NCBI GenBank assembly: GCA_030430385.1
Contig: JAUIFO010000013.1
Location: forward strand, 1 to 64,000
Reading direction: 5' to 3'
Length of the DNA stretch: 64,000 bases
Source of the DNA: Bacteroidia bacterium
Lineage (GTDB): Bacteria; Bacteroidota; Bacteroidia; Flavobacteriales; Flavobacteriaceae
In this document: in pieces, positions 1 to 9,225 of the stretch
Position numbering within the stretch: the first letter of the stretch is position 1
Layout of the letters: the number at the start of each line of letters is the position of its first letter
The notes under the pieces: generated by a model
The model's input: only the letters and a program-made list of their open reading frames with translations
The model's database searches: none
What the model was told of the DNA's origin: nothing
Made by a program: the position numbers and the translations under genes

Positions 1-1492
1 CTTGAGCAACAAATCCAAATCCGTCATCTTTAAAGTGAGCAAAGTATTCGAAATCTGTTCCACCAGTTCCAATTGGAGCACCTGGATCTTGAACGATCAT
101 ATCAAATGCGAAATATAAATTACCAGGCACTGAAGCAAAAGGTAAATTAATATCTTCACTTGGTGTACCATGTTGTACTAAAGCTTGACCAGAAACTACT
201 AATAAATCGTCTGGACCACCACTATGATTTGTCCATTGACTGTTTCCAACTAAAGGACCATCAGCATAAGAGAAATCGTCATATAATGGTAGTGTTAACG
301 CAGGATCACAATCAGGGCTATCAATATCTCTAGTAAAGTCACAGCTACTGTTAGAAGGGTTTCCTAAGAACGTTACTACAAAATCAGTTCCTTCAGTAAT
401 ATCTGTAATCATTATAGTTCCATCAGCAACGTTAGTTGGATCATCACCACCAACTGTTCCAACACCACCAGTATCGATAGTATAAGTTGTTGTAGCACCT
501 CCAGTATAATCAATAGTTACTGTGTATGTATCGTCTGTTGCAGGAGTAATATCATCACAAGTTGTAGTGATAGTTCCTACTTGAATGTCACATGGGAAAG
601 CAATATCAAAGTTTACTGAATCTGATGAAAGCACACCTCCATCTACTAATTCAACAGTAACATTAAATGAATCACCATCTGATGTAGGTGTAATTGTAAA
701 CGGACTTGTAACATTATTACTTACAACAGGAGCTCCACCATTTGTAATTACTGAAATATTAACTACTGCGCCACCTGGAGCGTTTTCAGTATTGAAAACA
801 ACATCTACAGAAGTTGTTCCTGAAGGTTCAGAAGTACCATTACCAGGAGACGTAATTGTGATTGACGGACTAGTATCACATCCTACAAAAGCACCTATTG
901 TATCCCAACCTGAGTCGATATCACCTACCAACCATTCAGAATCTGCAGCATCTGTACCAAATGATGCTAATGGTACTGGATTAGGACTACATACTGAAGC
1001 TTTTCTAGTAAGCGTTGCATTTTGAGTTCCATTATTAATACCAGCAACTGCCCAACCTGAACCTGGATCATCTCCCATATCACCTAAAATATCAATAATA
1101 GTATAGGTGTTTGCTGTAGCTCCAGCTAGCGTTAATGCATAGGCATCATCACCATTACTTAAGAATCCAAAAGTAACATCTGTTTCATCAGCAATTTCCA
1201 TTGCAGCATCAGGATCAGAGATAACATATACATCACCATTCGCTAAAATAGTTCCAGGTGCAAATGTGATGTTATCAGGAAAATCAAATTCTCCGTTTAT
1301 ATCACATCCATTTGAACAACTAGAGATAGAATAGTTTCCTAAATCAATATCAGATCCAGTTCCATTGTAAATTTCAAGAAATTTATTGTCACCAGAGCCT
1401 TCACCATACTTACTAATAAGTAAGTCTGTAGTCTGCGCAAATGAGAATGAAGCAACTAAAAAAGCTGCCATTAAAAAGTAAAGTTTTTTCAT
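1..1492 (-). CDS. Secreted lamin-tail-domain protein, 3' part missing
   Basis: The reading frame is open from an ATG at 1492 to the left edge, so the C-terminus lies outside the window. It begins with a clear signal peptide (about 20 residues ending SFSFAQ). Residues 21 to about 110 look like a lamin-tail domain: LLISKYGEGSGDNKFLEIYN is the typical opening of these domains in secreted Bacteroidota proteins. The following 300 or so residues are Thr/Asp/Gly-rich beta-sandwich-like repeats. Surface or extracellular location is inferred from the signal peptide. Many such proteins end in a T9SS sorting domain, which cannot be checked here. The substrate or role is unknown. Confidence 0.8.
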   Translation of the reverse strand, partial: MKKLYFLMAAFLVASFSFAQTTDLLISKYGEGSGDNKFLEIYNGTGSDIDLGNYSISSCSNGCDINGEFDFPDNITFAPGTILANGDVYVISDPDAAMEIADETDVTFGFLSNGDDAYALTLAGATANTYTIIDILGDMGDDPGSGWAVAGINNGTQNATLTRKASVCSPNPVPLASFGTDAADSEWLVGDIDSGWDTIGAFVGCDTSPSITITSPGNGTSEPSGTTSVDVVFNTENAPGGAVVNISVITNGGAPVVSNNVTSPFTITPTSDGDSFNVTVELVDGGVLSSDSVNFDIAFPCDIQVGTITTTCDDITPATDDTYTVTIDYTGGATTTYTIDTGGVGTVGGDDPTNVADGTIMITDITEGTDFVVTFLGNPSNSSCDFTRDIDSPDCDPALTLPLYDDFSYADGPLVGNSQWTNHSGGPDDLLVVSGQALVQHGTPSEDINLPFASVPGNLYFAFDMIVQDPGAPIGTGGTDFEYFAHFKDDGFGFVAQ

Positions 1493-1601
1493 AATTATCG
1501 AAATTAAAATTTGCAGCACAAATATAGAAAGATTTGAGGGCTTACACTAATATTTGCTTAGATAAAGTGTGATTTTACAATATGATAATATTAGTAAATA
1601 A

Positions 1602-1931
1602 CTACTTCACAATCAGTTTTCTAACGGCTGTGATGTTGTTTTCGGTAATTTTTATAATGTAAATACCAGGAGATAATCTTGAAATATTGAGTTCGTTTCC
1701 TAAAATGGATGCTGCTATGATACGCTTGCCAAGTACATCAAAAATTTCAACAGCTTTAGAATGGTTGTTTTGAGTAGTAATAAAAAGCTTTCCATTACGA
1801 ACGGGATTCGGATAAATATGTAATCCTTCAATGTCTACCTTTTGAAGATTTGTTTCAGTAGTAGCCTGACCATACATTGAAATGCTAAGCCCCAAAAATA
1901 GAACAGTAAAAAAGTGTACAAATGGTTTCAT
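1602..1931 (-). CDS. Tiny secreted protein made almost only of a T9SS type A sorting domain
   Basis: The start is placed at ATG 1931 because MKPFVHFFTVLFLGLSISMYGQ is a good signal peptide. A longer reading from 1985 would put an unrelated hydrophilic stretch before it. After roughly 15 linker residues the rest is a Por-secretion type A C-terminal domain: IYPNPV near the start, EIFDVLGKRI in the middle, LSPGIYIIKI and a basic end (VRKLIVK). There is no room for a passenger domain. Such domains normally direct T9SS cargo across the outer membrane, so either this is a minimal cargo or the remnant of a longer gene. The frame is intact and has its own signal peptide, which argues against simple decay. 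Confidence 0.75.
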   Translation of the reverse strand: MKPFVHFFTVLFLGLSISMYGQATTETNLQKVDIEGLHIYPNPVRNGKLFITTQNNHSKAVEIFDVLGKRIIAASILGNELNISRLSPGIYIIKITENNITAVRKLIVK

Positions 1932-2127
1932 TTCGATGCGATTACTTTTTAAGTATAAACGGATATCATTCAAATTTTGTACCAAAATGTGCTATATTGT
2001 TGGTAAAGTCTAAGTTGATGTGTTTTTTAAGTTAACTTAACGTTATTAATATTATTGTTTCAATAAGGTTTTGTTATTAATTCTATCTTTACACGAATTA
2101 AAATAAAATTGAGTTTCTGTCTGAATT

Positions 2128-2811
2128 ATGAAAAAAAGAGATATCAAAATTTTACTGGTTGATGACGAACCAGATATTTTGGAAATTGTAGGATACAATC
2201 TTTCTACAGAAGGTTACCAAGTTATTACTGCCGAAAATGGTGTTGAAGCTGTTAAAAAAGCAAAAAAAGAAAAACCACAACTGATCATTTTAGATGTTAT
2301 GATGCCAGAAATGGATGGCATTGAAGCTTGTGAACAAATTAGGAAAATTCCTGAACTCACAGATACTATTATAACATTTCTTACTGCAAGAGGTGAAGAT
2401 TATTCTCAAATGGCTGGTTTTGATGCAGGAGCCGATGACTATATTACAAAGCCAATCAAACCAAAAGTTCTAGTAAGTAAAGTAAAAGCACTTTTAAGAC
2501 GATTAAAAGAAGAAGATGCTTCAGATAGTGTTCTAAAAATCGGAAGTTTAATCATTAATCGCGAAGAATATAAGATCTCTTATAAAGGCGAAGAAATAAT
2601 CTTACCACGTAAAGAGTTTGAATTGTTATCTTTGTTAGCAACCAAACCAGGCAAAGTTTTCAAAAGAGAAGAAATCCTAGATAAAGTTTGGGGAAATGAA
2701 GTCGTAGTTGGCGGTAGAACCATAGATGTTCATATTAGAAAACTTCGCGAAAAAATAGGAGACAAAAGCTTTAAAACCGTTAAAGGTGTTGGTTATAAGT
2801 TTGTAGATTGA
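2128..2811 (+). CDS. OmpR/PhoB-family response regulator
   Basis: 227 residues. An N-terminal receiver domain has the acidic pair in LLVDDEPD, the phosphorylatable Asp at D56 (LDVMMPEMDG), T86 and K108. A C-terminal winged-helix DNA-binding domain follows from about residue 130 (RKEFELLSLLATKPGKVFKR, then GRTIDVHIRKLREKIG). The stop codon TGA shares a base with the ATG of the downstream histidine kinase, so the two are translationally coupled and form a cognate pair. The fold and role are certain. The stimulus is not; Bacteroidota pairs of this PhoB/PhoR-like form are often linked to phosphate or envelope stress, but nothing here decides that. Confidence 0.92.
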   Translation: MKKRDIKILLVDDEPDILEIVGYNLSTEGYQVITAENGVEAVKKAKKEKPQLIILDVMMPEMDGIEACEQIRKIPELTDTIITFLTARGEDYSQMAGFDAGADDYITKPIKPKVLVSKVKALLRRLKEEDASDSVLKIGSLIINREEYKISYKGEEIILPRKEFELLSLLATKPGKVFKREEILDKVWGNEVVVGGRTIDVHIRKLREKIGDKSFKTVKGVGYKFVD

Positions 2812-3854
2812 TGCAAAACAAATTAAAAAAAACGTACAAGTTCGCTTTAAGAACATCACTGTACATTACTATTTTTTTAACGCTCTTATCGAGTGTTTTT
2901 TTGTATGCATTAGATTCTGTTAATGTGTTATATATTACATTGTTTGCATTACTTACCTATATTTTTTCGTTTACCATTATTCAATATCGTGTTGAACGTT
3001 TTATTTACAAACGTGTTAAAAAAATATATGACGATTTAACTTTATTAGAATCGTCTTCACTCAGGAAGCAGCCTATTACGACAGATATGGCTACGTTAAC
3101 TGAAGAGATAGACAAGTATGCTAAAGACAAGAAGTTAGAGATTGAAACACTAAAGGTTAGGGAAGAATACAGAAAGGAGTTTTTAGGAAACGTGTCTCAC
3201 GAATTGAAAACGCCACTATTTACAGTGCAAGGCTATTTATTAACCTTAATTGATGGTGCCATCGATGATAAAAAGGTTAGTGAAAAATACCTCAATAGAG
3301 CCAATAAAGGTTTAGAGCGTTTGATATATATCGTTAAAGATCTTGATATGATCACGAAGTTGGAAGTGGGTGATTTACGACTCAATATTGAAACTTTTGA
3401 TATTGTTGAACTCGTAGAAAGTGTTTTTGACCTCTTAGAAATGAAAGCGGCTAAGAAGAAAATCACGCTTACGTTCGATATGGATTATGACACGCCTATT
3501 TTTGTGACTGCAGATAAAGAACGTATTCAGCAAGTACTCTCAAACCTAGTTGTGAATTCTATAAAGTACGGTAGAGAAAAAGGAACGACCGAAGTAAGCA
3601 TTGAAAACCTGATCAAAAACAAAGTTATTGTCAGGGTTACTGATAACGGAGAAGGTATTTCTAGAGAAAACTTAACACGATTGTTTGAACGCTTTTTTAG
3701 AGTTGATAAAAGTGGTTCTAGAAAAGAAGGTGGCTCAGGTCTTGGATTGTCAATTGTTAAGCACATCATTGAAGCACACGACGAAAAAATTTATGTTGAA
3801 AGTGAGCTAGGCGTAGGAAGTGAGTTCTCATTTACCCTAGAAAAGACTGAATAA
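2811..3854 (+). CDS. Membrane sensor histidine kinase (PhoR-like)
   Basis: 347 residues from the ATG at 2811, which overlaps the regulator's stop codon; a TTG three bases earlier is less likely. Two close membrane helices (about 14-34 and 39-57) leave almost no periplasmic loop, so sensing is probably within the membrane or cytoplasm. The HisKA helix carries the phospho-acceptor His130 (GNVSHELKTPL). The ATPase part shows an N box (QQVLSNLVVNSIKYG), G1 (DNGEGIS), F box (LFERFFRVD) and G2 (GSGLGLSIVKHIIEAH). Its 3' end overlaps the convergent glycosyltransferase gene by 18 bases. It should phosphorylate the regulator encoded immediately upstream. Confidence 0.92.
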   Translation: MQNKLKKTYKFALRTSLYITIFLTLLSSVFLYALDSVNVLYITLFALLTYIFSFTIIQYRVERFIYKRVKKIYDDLTLLESSSLRKQPITTDMATLTEEIDKYAKDKKLEIETLKVREEYRKEFLGNVSHELKTPLFTVQGYLLTLIDGAIDDKKVSEKYLNRANKGLERLIYIVKDLDMITKLEVGDLRLNIETFDIVELVESVFDLLEMKAAKKKITLTFDMDYDTPIFVTADKERIQQVLSNLVVNSIKYGREKGTTEVSIENLIKNKVIVRVTDNGEGISRENLTRLFERFFRVDKSGSRKEGGSGLGLSIVKHIIEAHDEKIYVESELGVGSEFSFTLEKTE

Positions 3855-4889
3855 CTTTTTATAGTTAGTAGCATATTCCATCGCGCTTAAACCTTTAAAA
3901 TCATCTATGGTTTTTAAATGTTCTATAGTAAATTCAGATTGTTTACAACTGGCCACTAAACCCAATTTGGTAAAACGCTCGGCTAAATATTCTTGTTCAA
4001 ATTGACCAGGTGTTGGAATAAAAAAAGCGTTCTTATTCAACTTTGCTAAATCCATTACTGTAGTATAACCAGATCGCGAAAGAACATACCTGCTTTCATT
4101 GAGCGCCTCTTCAAGTGCTGCGCTAGTCATAAAATTATAGATGTCTATATGATGATTTTTTTTCACAGCAATCTTTTCTTCAACCACACCACGAACAAAA
4201 AGAACACGTCCATCAAACAGTTGTAATTCCTTTAAAAGCCTTTGTTCTAGTAGTGTTCGCTGAGGTTCAGGTCCAGATAACAATACTAGCAAGTCGTATT
4301 TTAAATCGGTTGTTTTTTTTGAAAAGCGACTCAGCGGACCAATATATTTTATTGGAATTTCAGGAATGTCTGTATGTCCAAGCTTACCACTTAAATTGTC
4401 TTCACCTAAATTGTCTGGAACCCAGCACTCATCAAAACGTTTGATGATTTTTTGGTGCATTTTAGTGCTCAGCCAAGTAGTATTTCCGCTTAAAACCTGT
4501 AGTTGATGTGTAATAAAGACAGATGGAATATGTTTGCTATAGACACCTAATCTGTTATCTGAAATAATACCATCTATATGATGTGTAGCAATAAGTGACT
4601 TCACAGCTTTCCGTTCGGCCTTAATCGCTTTGACTAGTTTAGGAGAGTTTTGAAGCATTTTAAACTTAAAAAACTGTCCTTTTTTGGCATAGGTAATGCC
4701 ATAGGATGGAAGCGTAACAGTATCAAGATCAGGGAACTCTTTTTGTAATAGCTCTAAAGCTGTTCCATCACTTGCCAGTAAGGGTTCAAAACCACGAGTT
4801 TTTAGTGCGTTGATTATTGGAATGCAACGTGTAGCATGTCCTAATCCCCAATTTAATGGCGCGACTAAAATTCGTTTTTTATATTCCAT
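3837..4889 (-). CDS. MurG-like (GT28-type) glycosyltransferase
   Basis: 350 residues from ATG 4889; a TTG at 4898 is possible but adds only three residues. The N-terminus ILVAPLNWGLGHATRCIPII has the GLGHATR nucleotide-sugar/acceptor loop seen in MurG-like GT-B enzymes, and the C-terminal half has SRSGYTTVMDLAKLNK and TPGQFEQEYLA, matching the donor-binding half. Proteins of this type in Bacteroidota are annotated simply as glycosyltransferases; the acceptor is not known. The gene is convergent with the histidine kinase and divergent from trmB, with about 58 bases between the latter starts. Confidence 0.8.
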   Translation of the reverse strand: MEYKKRILVAPLNWGLGHATRCIPIINALKTRGFEPLLASDGTALELLQKEFPDLDTVTLPSYGITYAKKGQFFKFKMLQNSPKLVKAIKAERKAVKSLIATHHIDGIISDNRLGVYSKHIPSVFITHQLQVLSGNTTWLSTKMHQKIIKRFDECWVPDNLGEDNLSGKLGHTDIPEIPIKYIGPLSRFSKKTTDLKYDLLVLLSGPEPQRTLLEQRLLKELQLFDGRVLFVRGVVEEKIAVKKNHHIDIYNFMTSAALEEALNESRYVLSRSGYTTVMDLAKLNKNAFFIPTPGQFEQEYLAERFTKLGLVASCKQSEFTIEHLKTIDDFKGLSAMEYATNYKKLFSLF

Positions 4890-4947
4890 AAGAAACAAAG
4901 ATAAAACTAATATGTTTCCTTAATTTTGCCTAAAGATTAAATTTATT

Positions 4948-5622
4948 GTGGGAAGTAAAAACAAATTAAAACGCTTTAAAGAAAACGAAACATTCAAAAA
5001 TGTCATTCAACCAAAACGCGATGAATTACTTGATGGGACTTTCGAATTAAAAGGTCACTGGAATGACAAGTTTTTTAAAAATAACCATCCTATTGTCTTA
5101 GAATTAGGCTGTGGAAAAGGAGAGTATTCTGTAGCAATGGCTCAAAAATTTCCTGATAAAAATTTTGTAGGTGTCGATATTAAAGGTGCTCGATTTTGGA
5201 GAGGTGCAAAAACAGCAATAGAAGAACAAATTCAAAATGTTGGTTTTTTACGAATGCAGATCGAACTTATAACTCAAGCTTTTGTAAAAGATGAAGTCGA
5301 TGAGATTTGGATTACCTTTCCTGACCCTCAAATTAAATACAAGCGTACTAAGCACAGAATGACCAACCTCACGTTTTTAGAGAGTTATAAAAACATCTTA
5401 AAGCCTGAAGGTACTGTAAATTTAAAAACAGATAGTGAGTTTATGCATGGTTACACACTTGGTTTGTTACACGGACAAGGTTATGAGGTCTTGTATGCCA
5501 ATCATAATGTTTACAAACTCGAAGGAAGTCCAGAAGAGGTAACGAGCATTCAAACCTTTTATGAAAAGCAATATTTAGAGCAAAACAAACCAATTACGTA
5601 TATTAGGTTTAAATTAAAGTAG
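4948..5622 (+). CDS. trmB: tRNA (guanine-N7-)-methyltransferase
   Basis: 224 residues starting at GTG 4948. TrmB methylates G46 in the variable loop of tRNAs using S-adenosylmethionine. The SAM-binding motif is LELGCGKGEYSVAMA (near residue 50) and the tRNA/catalytic region reads WITFPDPQIKYK, the form of the TrmB FPDP motif. The GSKNKLKRF N-terminus right after the GTG supports this start, as it is typical of Bacteroidota TrmB. It is first in a tight unit: the LysE-type gene starts two bases after its stop. Confidence 0.93.
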   Translation: MGSKNKLKRFKENETFKNVIQPKRDELLDGTFELKGHWNDKFFKNNHPIVLELGCGKGEYSVAMAQKFPDKNFVGVDIKGARFWRGAKTAIEEQIQNVGFLRMQIELITQAFVKDEVDEIWITFPDPQIKYKRTKHRMTNLTFLESYKNILKPEGTVNLKTDSEFMHGYTLGLLHGQGYEVLYANHNVYKLEGSPEEVTSIQTFYEKQYLEQNKPITYIRFKLK

Positions 5623-5624
5623 GT

Positions 5625-6254
5625 TTGAGCATTACAGTTATTTTTTTTCTAGGTTTAATTATTGCACTTATTGGTGTAATTCCTCCTGGATTATTAAATA
5701 TGACCGCTGCAAAAATTAGTTTAAAGGATGGCTACAATAAAGGTATTGCATTTTCAATAGGTGTTTGTATTGTGGTGTTTCTTCAAACTTACATCGCAGC
5801 TATGTTTGCGAGATATTTGAGTAATCATCAAGATGTGGTTGAAATATTACAGCGTGTTGCTTTTGTAATCTTTGTTTTGATCACGATTTACTTTTTATTA
5901 CTAGCCAAAACAGAAAACAAACCTGATATCGATTCACACACCAAGAGTCATCAAAGTCGGTTTTTTCAAGGAATGTTTCTGTCGGCAATCAATGTGTTCC
6001 CAATTCCTTATCAAGCCTATATGACCATTACCATAGCGTCTTTTGGTTGGTTTACTTTCGAAAAGATTAATATTATAACCTATGTTACAGGTGCTGCTAT
6101 GGGAACCTTTGTAATGCTTTATGTGTATATATTCTTTTTTGATAAAATTAAAGACAAGAAGTTTACTTCTCAAAAAGGAATGAATAAAATGATTGGTGCC
6201 ATCACAGGAATTGTCGCAGCAATTACATTGATCAATATTTTAATGGAATTATAA
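5625..6254 (+). CDS. LysE/RhtB-type membrane exporter
   Basis: 209 residues from TTG 5625, two bases after trmB. Five to six hydrophobic helices are visible, and the N-terminal IIALIGVIPPGLLNMTAAKI matches the conserved opening of LysE-type translocators (small amino-acid or metabolite exporters). Its TAA is followed at once by the ATG of the alkyltransferase-like gene, so trmB, this gene and the next are likely co-transcribed. The exported compound cannot be read from sequence. Confidence 0.8.
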   Translation: MSITVIFFLGLIIALIGVIPPGLLNMTAAKISLKDGYNKGIAFSIGVCIVVFLQTYIAAMFARYLSNHQDVVEILQRVAFVIFVLITIYFLLLAKTENKPDIDSHTKSHQSRFFQGMFLSAINVFPIPYQAYMTITIASFGWFTFEKINIITYVTGAAMGTFVMLYVYIFFFDKIKDKKFTSQKGMNKMIGAITGIVAAITLINILMEL

Positions 6255-6584
6255 ATGAAACCTGAAACACTTAATTTTTTCGACAGGGTTTATGAGGTAG
6301 CACGTTTAATTCCTTACGGAAGAGTTACAAGTTATGGTGCTATTGCTAACTTTTTAGGTGCAAAGCGAAGTGCTAGAATGGTAGGTTATGCCATGAACGG
6401 TTCTGTTGGAAAAGATGTACCAGCGCATCGTGTTGTCAATAGAAAAGGACTCCTCACAGGGAAGCATCATTTTGAAGGGACAAACTTGATGCAGCAACTT
6501 TTAGAAAGTGAAGGAATTATTGTTGTTGATAATCAAATACAAGATTTTGAAAAGGTGTTTTGGGATCCAAATATACAGCATTAA
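6255..6584 (+). CDS. Alkyltransferase-like protein (MGMT fold without the catalytic Cys)
   Basis: 109 residues, only the DNA-binding C-terminal domain of O6-methylguanine methyltransferase. The active-site PCHR motif is replaced by PAHR (P56-A57-H58-R59), so it cannot accept an alkyl group. The flipping Arg (R41 in SARMVGYAM) and the helix-turn-helix region RVTSYGAIANFL are intact. Proteins of this ATL class bind O6-alkylguanine lesions and hand them to nucleotide excision repair; a Thermus member also carries Ala at this position. It follows the exporter gene without a gap. Confidence 0.88.
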   Translation: MKPETLNFFDRVYEVARLIPYGRVTSYGAIANFLGAKRSARMVGYAMNGSVGKDVPAHRVVNRKGLLTGKHHFEGTNLMQQLLESEGIIVVDNQIQDFEKVFWDPNIQH

Positions 6585-6708
6585 CCTGTAAAATAATCTG
6601 GCTAAATCTAACCATTTGAATTAGCTATTTCATTCCCTTAAAAACTAAGCTTTATTGAGTATCTTTGCATTTAGAAAGATTCTTAAAGAATTACTACAAA
6701 TAGAAGCT

Positions 6709-7848
6709 ATGAAATTAAATAAACAAGATATACTCAAAGCTCTTGAAACGATTACTGTGCCTGGTGAAGGTCAAAATATGGTTGAGAGTGGTGCTGTAAC
6801 CAATGTCGTAACTTTTGCCGATGAGGTTATTGTAGACATTACAATAAAGAATCCTAGTCTTCAAGCAAAAAAGAAAACTGAGGTTGAAATCTTAAAAACT
6901 ATTCATAATAAAGTTTATGAAAAAGCTAAGATTACCGTAAATGTTAAAGTTGATGCTCCAAAAAAAGCAGAAACCAATGTTATAAAAGGTAAGCCAATTC
7001 CTGGTATTCAAAACATTATTGCAGTAGCTTCAGGTAAAGGTGGTGTTGGGAAGTCAACAGTAACAGCAAACCTAGGTGTAACTCTTGCTAAAATGGGATT
7101 TAAAGTCGGTATTTTAGATGCTGATATTTACGGTCCGTCAATGCCAATTATGTATGATGTTGAGTTGGAGCGACCTATAGCAGTTAATATCGATGGGAAA
7201 TCAAAAATGCAACCCGTGGAAAGTTACGGTGTTAAGATTTTATCTATTGGGTTTTTTACTAAACCTGACCAAGCTGTTGTTTGGAGAGGACCAATGGCAG
7301 CAAAAGCATTGAATCAAATGATCTTTGATGCGCATTGGGACGAATTAGATTTTTTACTGTTAGATCTGCCACCTGGTACTGGAGATATTCATTTAAGTAT
7401 CATGCAGTCTTTACCAATAACAGGAGCTGTTGTTGTGAGTACACCTCAAAATGTAGCCTTAGCTGATGCTAAAAAAGGCGTGGCGATGTTTCAACAAGAC
7501 AGTATTAATGTTCCTGTGTTAGGTATCATTGAAAATATGGCGTACTTTACACCAGATGAGCTTCCTGAAAACAAATATTATATCTTTGGAAAAGAAGGTG
7601 CTAAGCATTTGGCTGAAGATTTAAAAGTACCGTTTTTAGGAGAATTGCCAATTGTTCAAAGTATACGAGAAGCTGGTGATGTTGGTCGACCTGCAGCCTT
7701 ACAAACTGCAACTCCATTAGAGTGCGCTTTTGAAACATTAACACAAAATGTTGTTCAGGAAGTGGTACGAAGAAATAAAAATTTACCACCAACTGAAGCT
7801 ATAAAAATAACCACAATGGCTGGTTGTTCAGCAGTAAATAAAAAGTAA
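6709..7848 (+). CDS. apbC: Mrp/ApbC iron-sulfur carrier ATPase
   Basis: 379 residues. ATG 6709 is chosen over an upstream TTG at 6655 because the family starts with a helix like KLNKQDILKAL. An N-terminal MIP18/DUF59 domain (about 1-90) is followed by a deviant Walker A motif, VASGKGGVGKST, near residues 106-117, and by LLLDLPPGTGDIHL. Mrp proteins bind and transfer Fe-S clusters to apoproteins. The C-terminus carries a short extra tail with AGCSAVNKK. The nfu gene begins one base after the stop, which fits a shared role in cluster delivery. Confidence 0.92.
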   Translation: MKLNKQDILKALETITVPGEGQNMVESGAVTNVVTFADEVIVDITIKNPSLQAKKKTEVEILKTIHNKVYEKAKITVNVKVDAPKKAETNVIKGKPIPGIQNIIAVASGKGGVGKSTVTANLGVTLAKMGFKVGILDADIYGPSMPIMYDVELERPIAVNIDGKSKMQPVESYGVKILSIGFFTKPDQAVVWRGPMAAKALNQMIFDAHWDELDFLLLDLPPGTGDIHLSIMQSLPITGAVVVSTPQNVALADAKKGVAMFQQDSINVPVLGIIENMAYFTPDELPENKYYIFGKEGAKHLAEDLKVPFLGELPIVQSIREAGDVGRPAALQTATPLECAFETLTQNVVQEVVRRNKNLPPTEAIKITTMAGCSAVNKK

Positions 7849-7849
7849 T

Positions 7850-8092
7850 ATGAGTACACAAGAACTTAGAGATAACGTGGAGAAAGCCCTAGAGGAAATT
7901 CGTCCTTTTTTACAAAGTGATGGTGGTGACATCTCATTATTATCGATTGAAGATGGTAAGTTGGTTAAAGTCCAATTACAAGGTGCTTGCGTTGGATGTA
8001 GTGTCAATCAAATGACCTTAAAGTCTGGTGTTGAAATGACGATAAAAAAATATGCACCTCAAATTGAGCAAGTCATCAATATTGAAATTTAA
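7850..8092 (+). CDS. NifU-like Fe-S scaffold/carrier (Nfu domain)
   Basis: 80 residues forming a single NifU C-terminal domain, with the cluster-binding CxxC at C47 and C50 (GACVGC) and the typical LRPxLQSDGGDI-like opening (IRPFLQSDGGDISLL). It binds a transient Fe-S cluster between subunits of a dimer. It sits one base after mrp and upstream of two redox genes that use FAD/NADPH and a 2Fe-2S cluster, so the block looks like an Fe-S and electron-transfer group. Confidence 0.92.
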   Translation: MSTQELRDNVEKALEEIRPFLQSDGGDISLLSIEDGKLVKVQLQGACVGCSVNQMTLKSGVEMTIKKYAPQIEQVINIEI

Positions 8093-8158
8093 AAGCTAAC
8101 ATTTATCATATAACAAATCTTGCATTTCAATTAAATTTACTACCTGAAATTTTTCGCA

Positions 8159-9220
8159 ATGATTAAGACAGATATACTTATTATTGGAGCTGGACCTACT
8201 GGATTATTTACAGTTTTTGAAGCTGGTCTACTCAAATTAAAATGCCATCTTATTGATGCTTTGCCACAACCTGGCGGACAATGCTCTGAAATTTATCCAA
8301 AAAAACCCATCTATGATATACCTGCCTATCCAGAAATTTTAGCAGGCGATCTTACCGATAAACTTTTAGAACAATGTAAACAGTTTGAACCTGGTTTTAC
8401 TCTAGGAGAACGTGCTGAAACTATTGATAAACAAGACGATGGTACATTTATTGTAACTACCAATAAAGGCACCAAACATCATGCGCCTGTAGTTGCTATT
8501 GCTAGTGGTTTGGGAAGCTTTGAGCCTCGAAAGCCTTTAATTCATAACATTAGCGATTTTGAAGATAAAGGCGTTGAATATATCATTAAAGATCCTGAAC
8601 TATACAGAGATAAAAAAGTGGTTATTGCAGGCGGAGGTGATTCGGCTTTAGATTGGAGTATCTTTTTAAGTGATGTGGCTTCTGAAGTGACTTTAATTCA
8701 TAGACGAAATGAATTTAGAGGCCATCTAGATTCAGTAGAAAAGGTTCAGGAACTAAAGAACAAAGGGAAGGTTAATTTAATTACTCCAGCTGAGGTTATA
8801 GGTATTTTAGGTGCTAGAAAAGTAAAAGGAGTCGTTGTAAAACAAACCCAACATATTGAAAAAGAATTTGAAATTGAATGCGATCATTTTGTGCCGCTTT
8901 TTGGGTTATCTCCAAAACTCGGTCCAATAGCAAATTGGGGGCTTGAGATTGAAAAGAACGCTATTAAAGTAAACAATGCCTTAGATTATCAAACCAATAT
9001 TCCTGGAATTTTCGCCATTGGAGATGGTAATACCTATCCAGGTAAATTAAAACTGATTCTTTGTGGTTTTCATGAAGCAACGCTAATGTGTCAAGCGGCT
9101 TATCAAATTATTAATCCAGGAAAGCGTTATGTGTTAAAATACACGACTGTAAGTGGAATTGATGGTTTTGACGGAACCCGAAAAGAAGCACCAAAAGCTG
9201 TTGTGAAAAAAATTGAGTAA
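8159..9220 (+). CDS. Ferredoxin-NADP reductase, thioredoxin-reductase-like type
   Basis: 353 residues. The FAD-binding GxGxxG is at the N-terminus (IIGAGPTGLF), a second NAD(P)H-binding glycine motif is in the middle (VVIAGGGDSALDW), and the second FAD motif GIFAIGDGNTYPG is near the end. The thioredoxin-reductase CxxC is absent: the motif region reads LIHRRNEFRGH without a Cys pair. That is the hallmark of type 2 ferredoxin/flavodoxin-NADP reductases (YumC group). The 2Fe-2S ferredoxin gene follows by 38 bases and is the likely electron partner. Confidence 0.9.
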   Translation: MIKTDILIIGAGPTGLFTVFEAGLLKLKCHLIDALPQPGGQCSEIYPKKPIYDIPAYPEILAGDLTDKLLEQCKQFEPGFTLGERAETIDKQDDGTFIVTTNKGTKHHAPVVAIASGLGSFEPRKPLIHNISDFEDKGVEYIIKDPELYRDKKVVIAGGGDSALDWSIFLSDVASEVTLIHRRNEFRGHLDSVEKVQELKNKGKVNLITPAEVIGILGARKVKGVVVKQTQHIEKEFEIECDHFVPLFGLSPKLGPIANWGLEIEKNAIKVNNALDYQTNIPGIFAIGDGNTYPGKLKLILCGFHEATLMCQAAYQIINPGKRYVLKYTTVSGIDGFDGTRKEAPKAVVKKIE

Positions 9221-9225
9221 TTAAA

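Noticed and set aside
585-1025. Long plus-strand open frame of 146 codons
   Set aside because: It lies wholly antisense to the secreted lamin-tail protein, which has signal peptide and domain features; the plus frame has Thr/Ser/Pro bias from reversed repeats and no start context.
6655-6708. N-terminal extension of Mrp from TTG 6655
   Set aside because: The extra 18 residues have no match to the family start and ATG 6709 is well placed.
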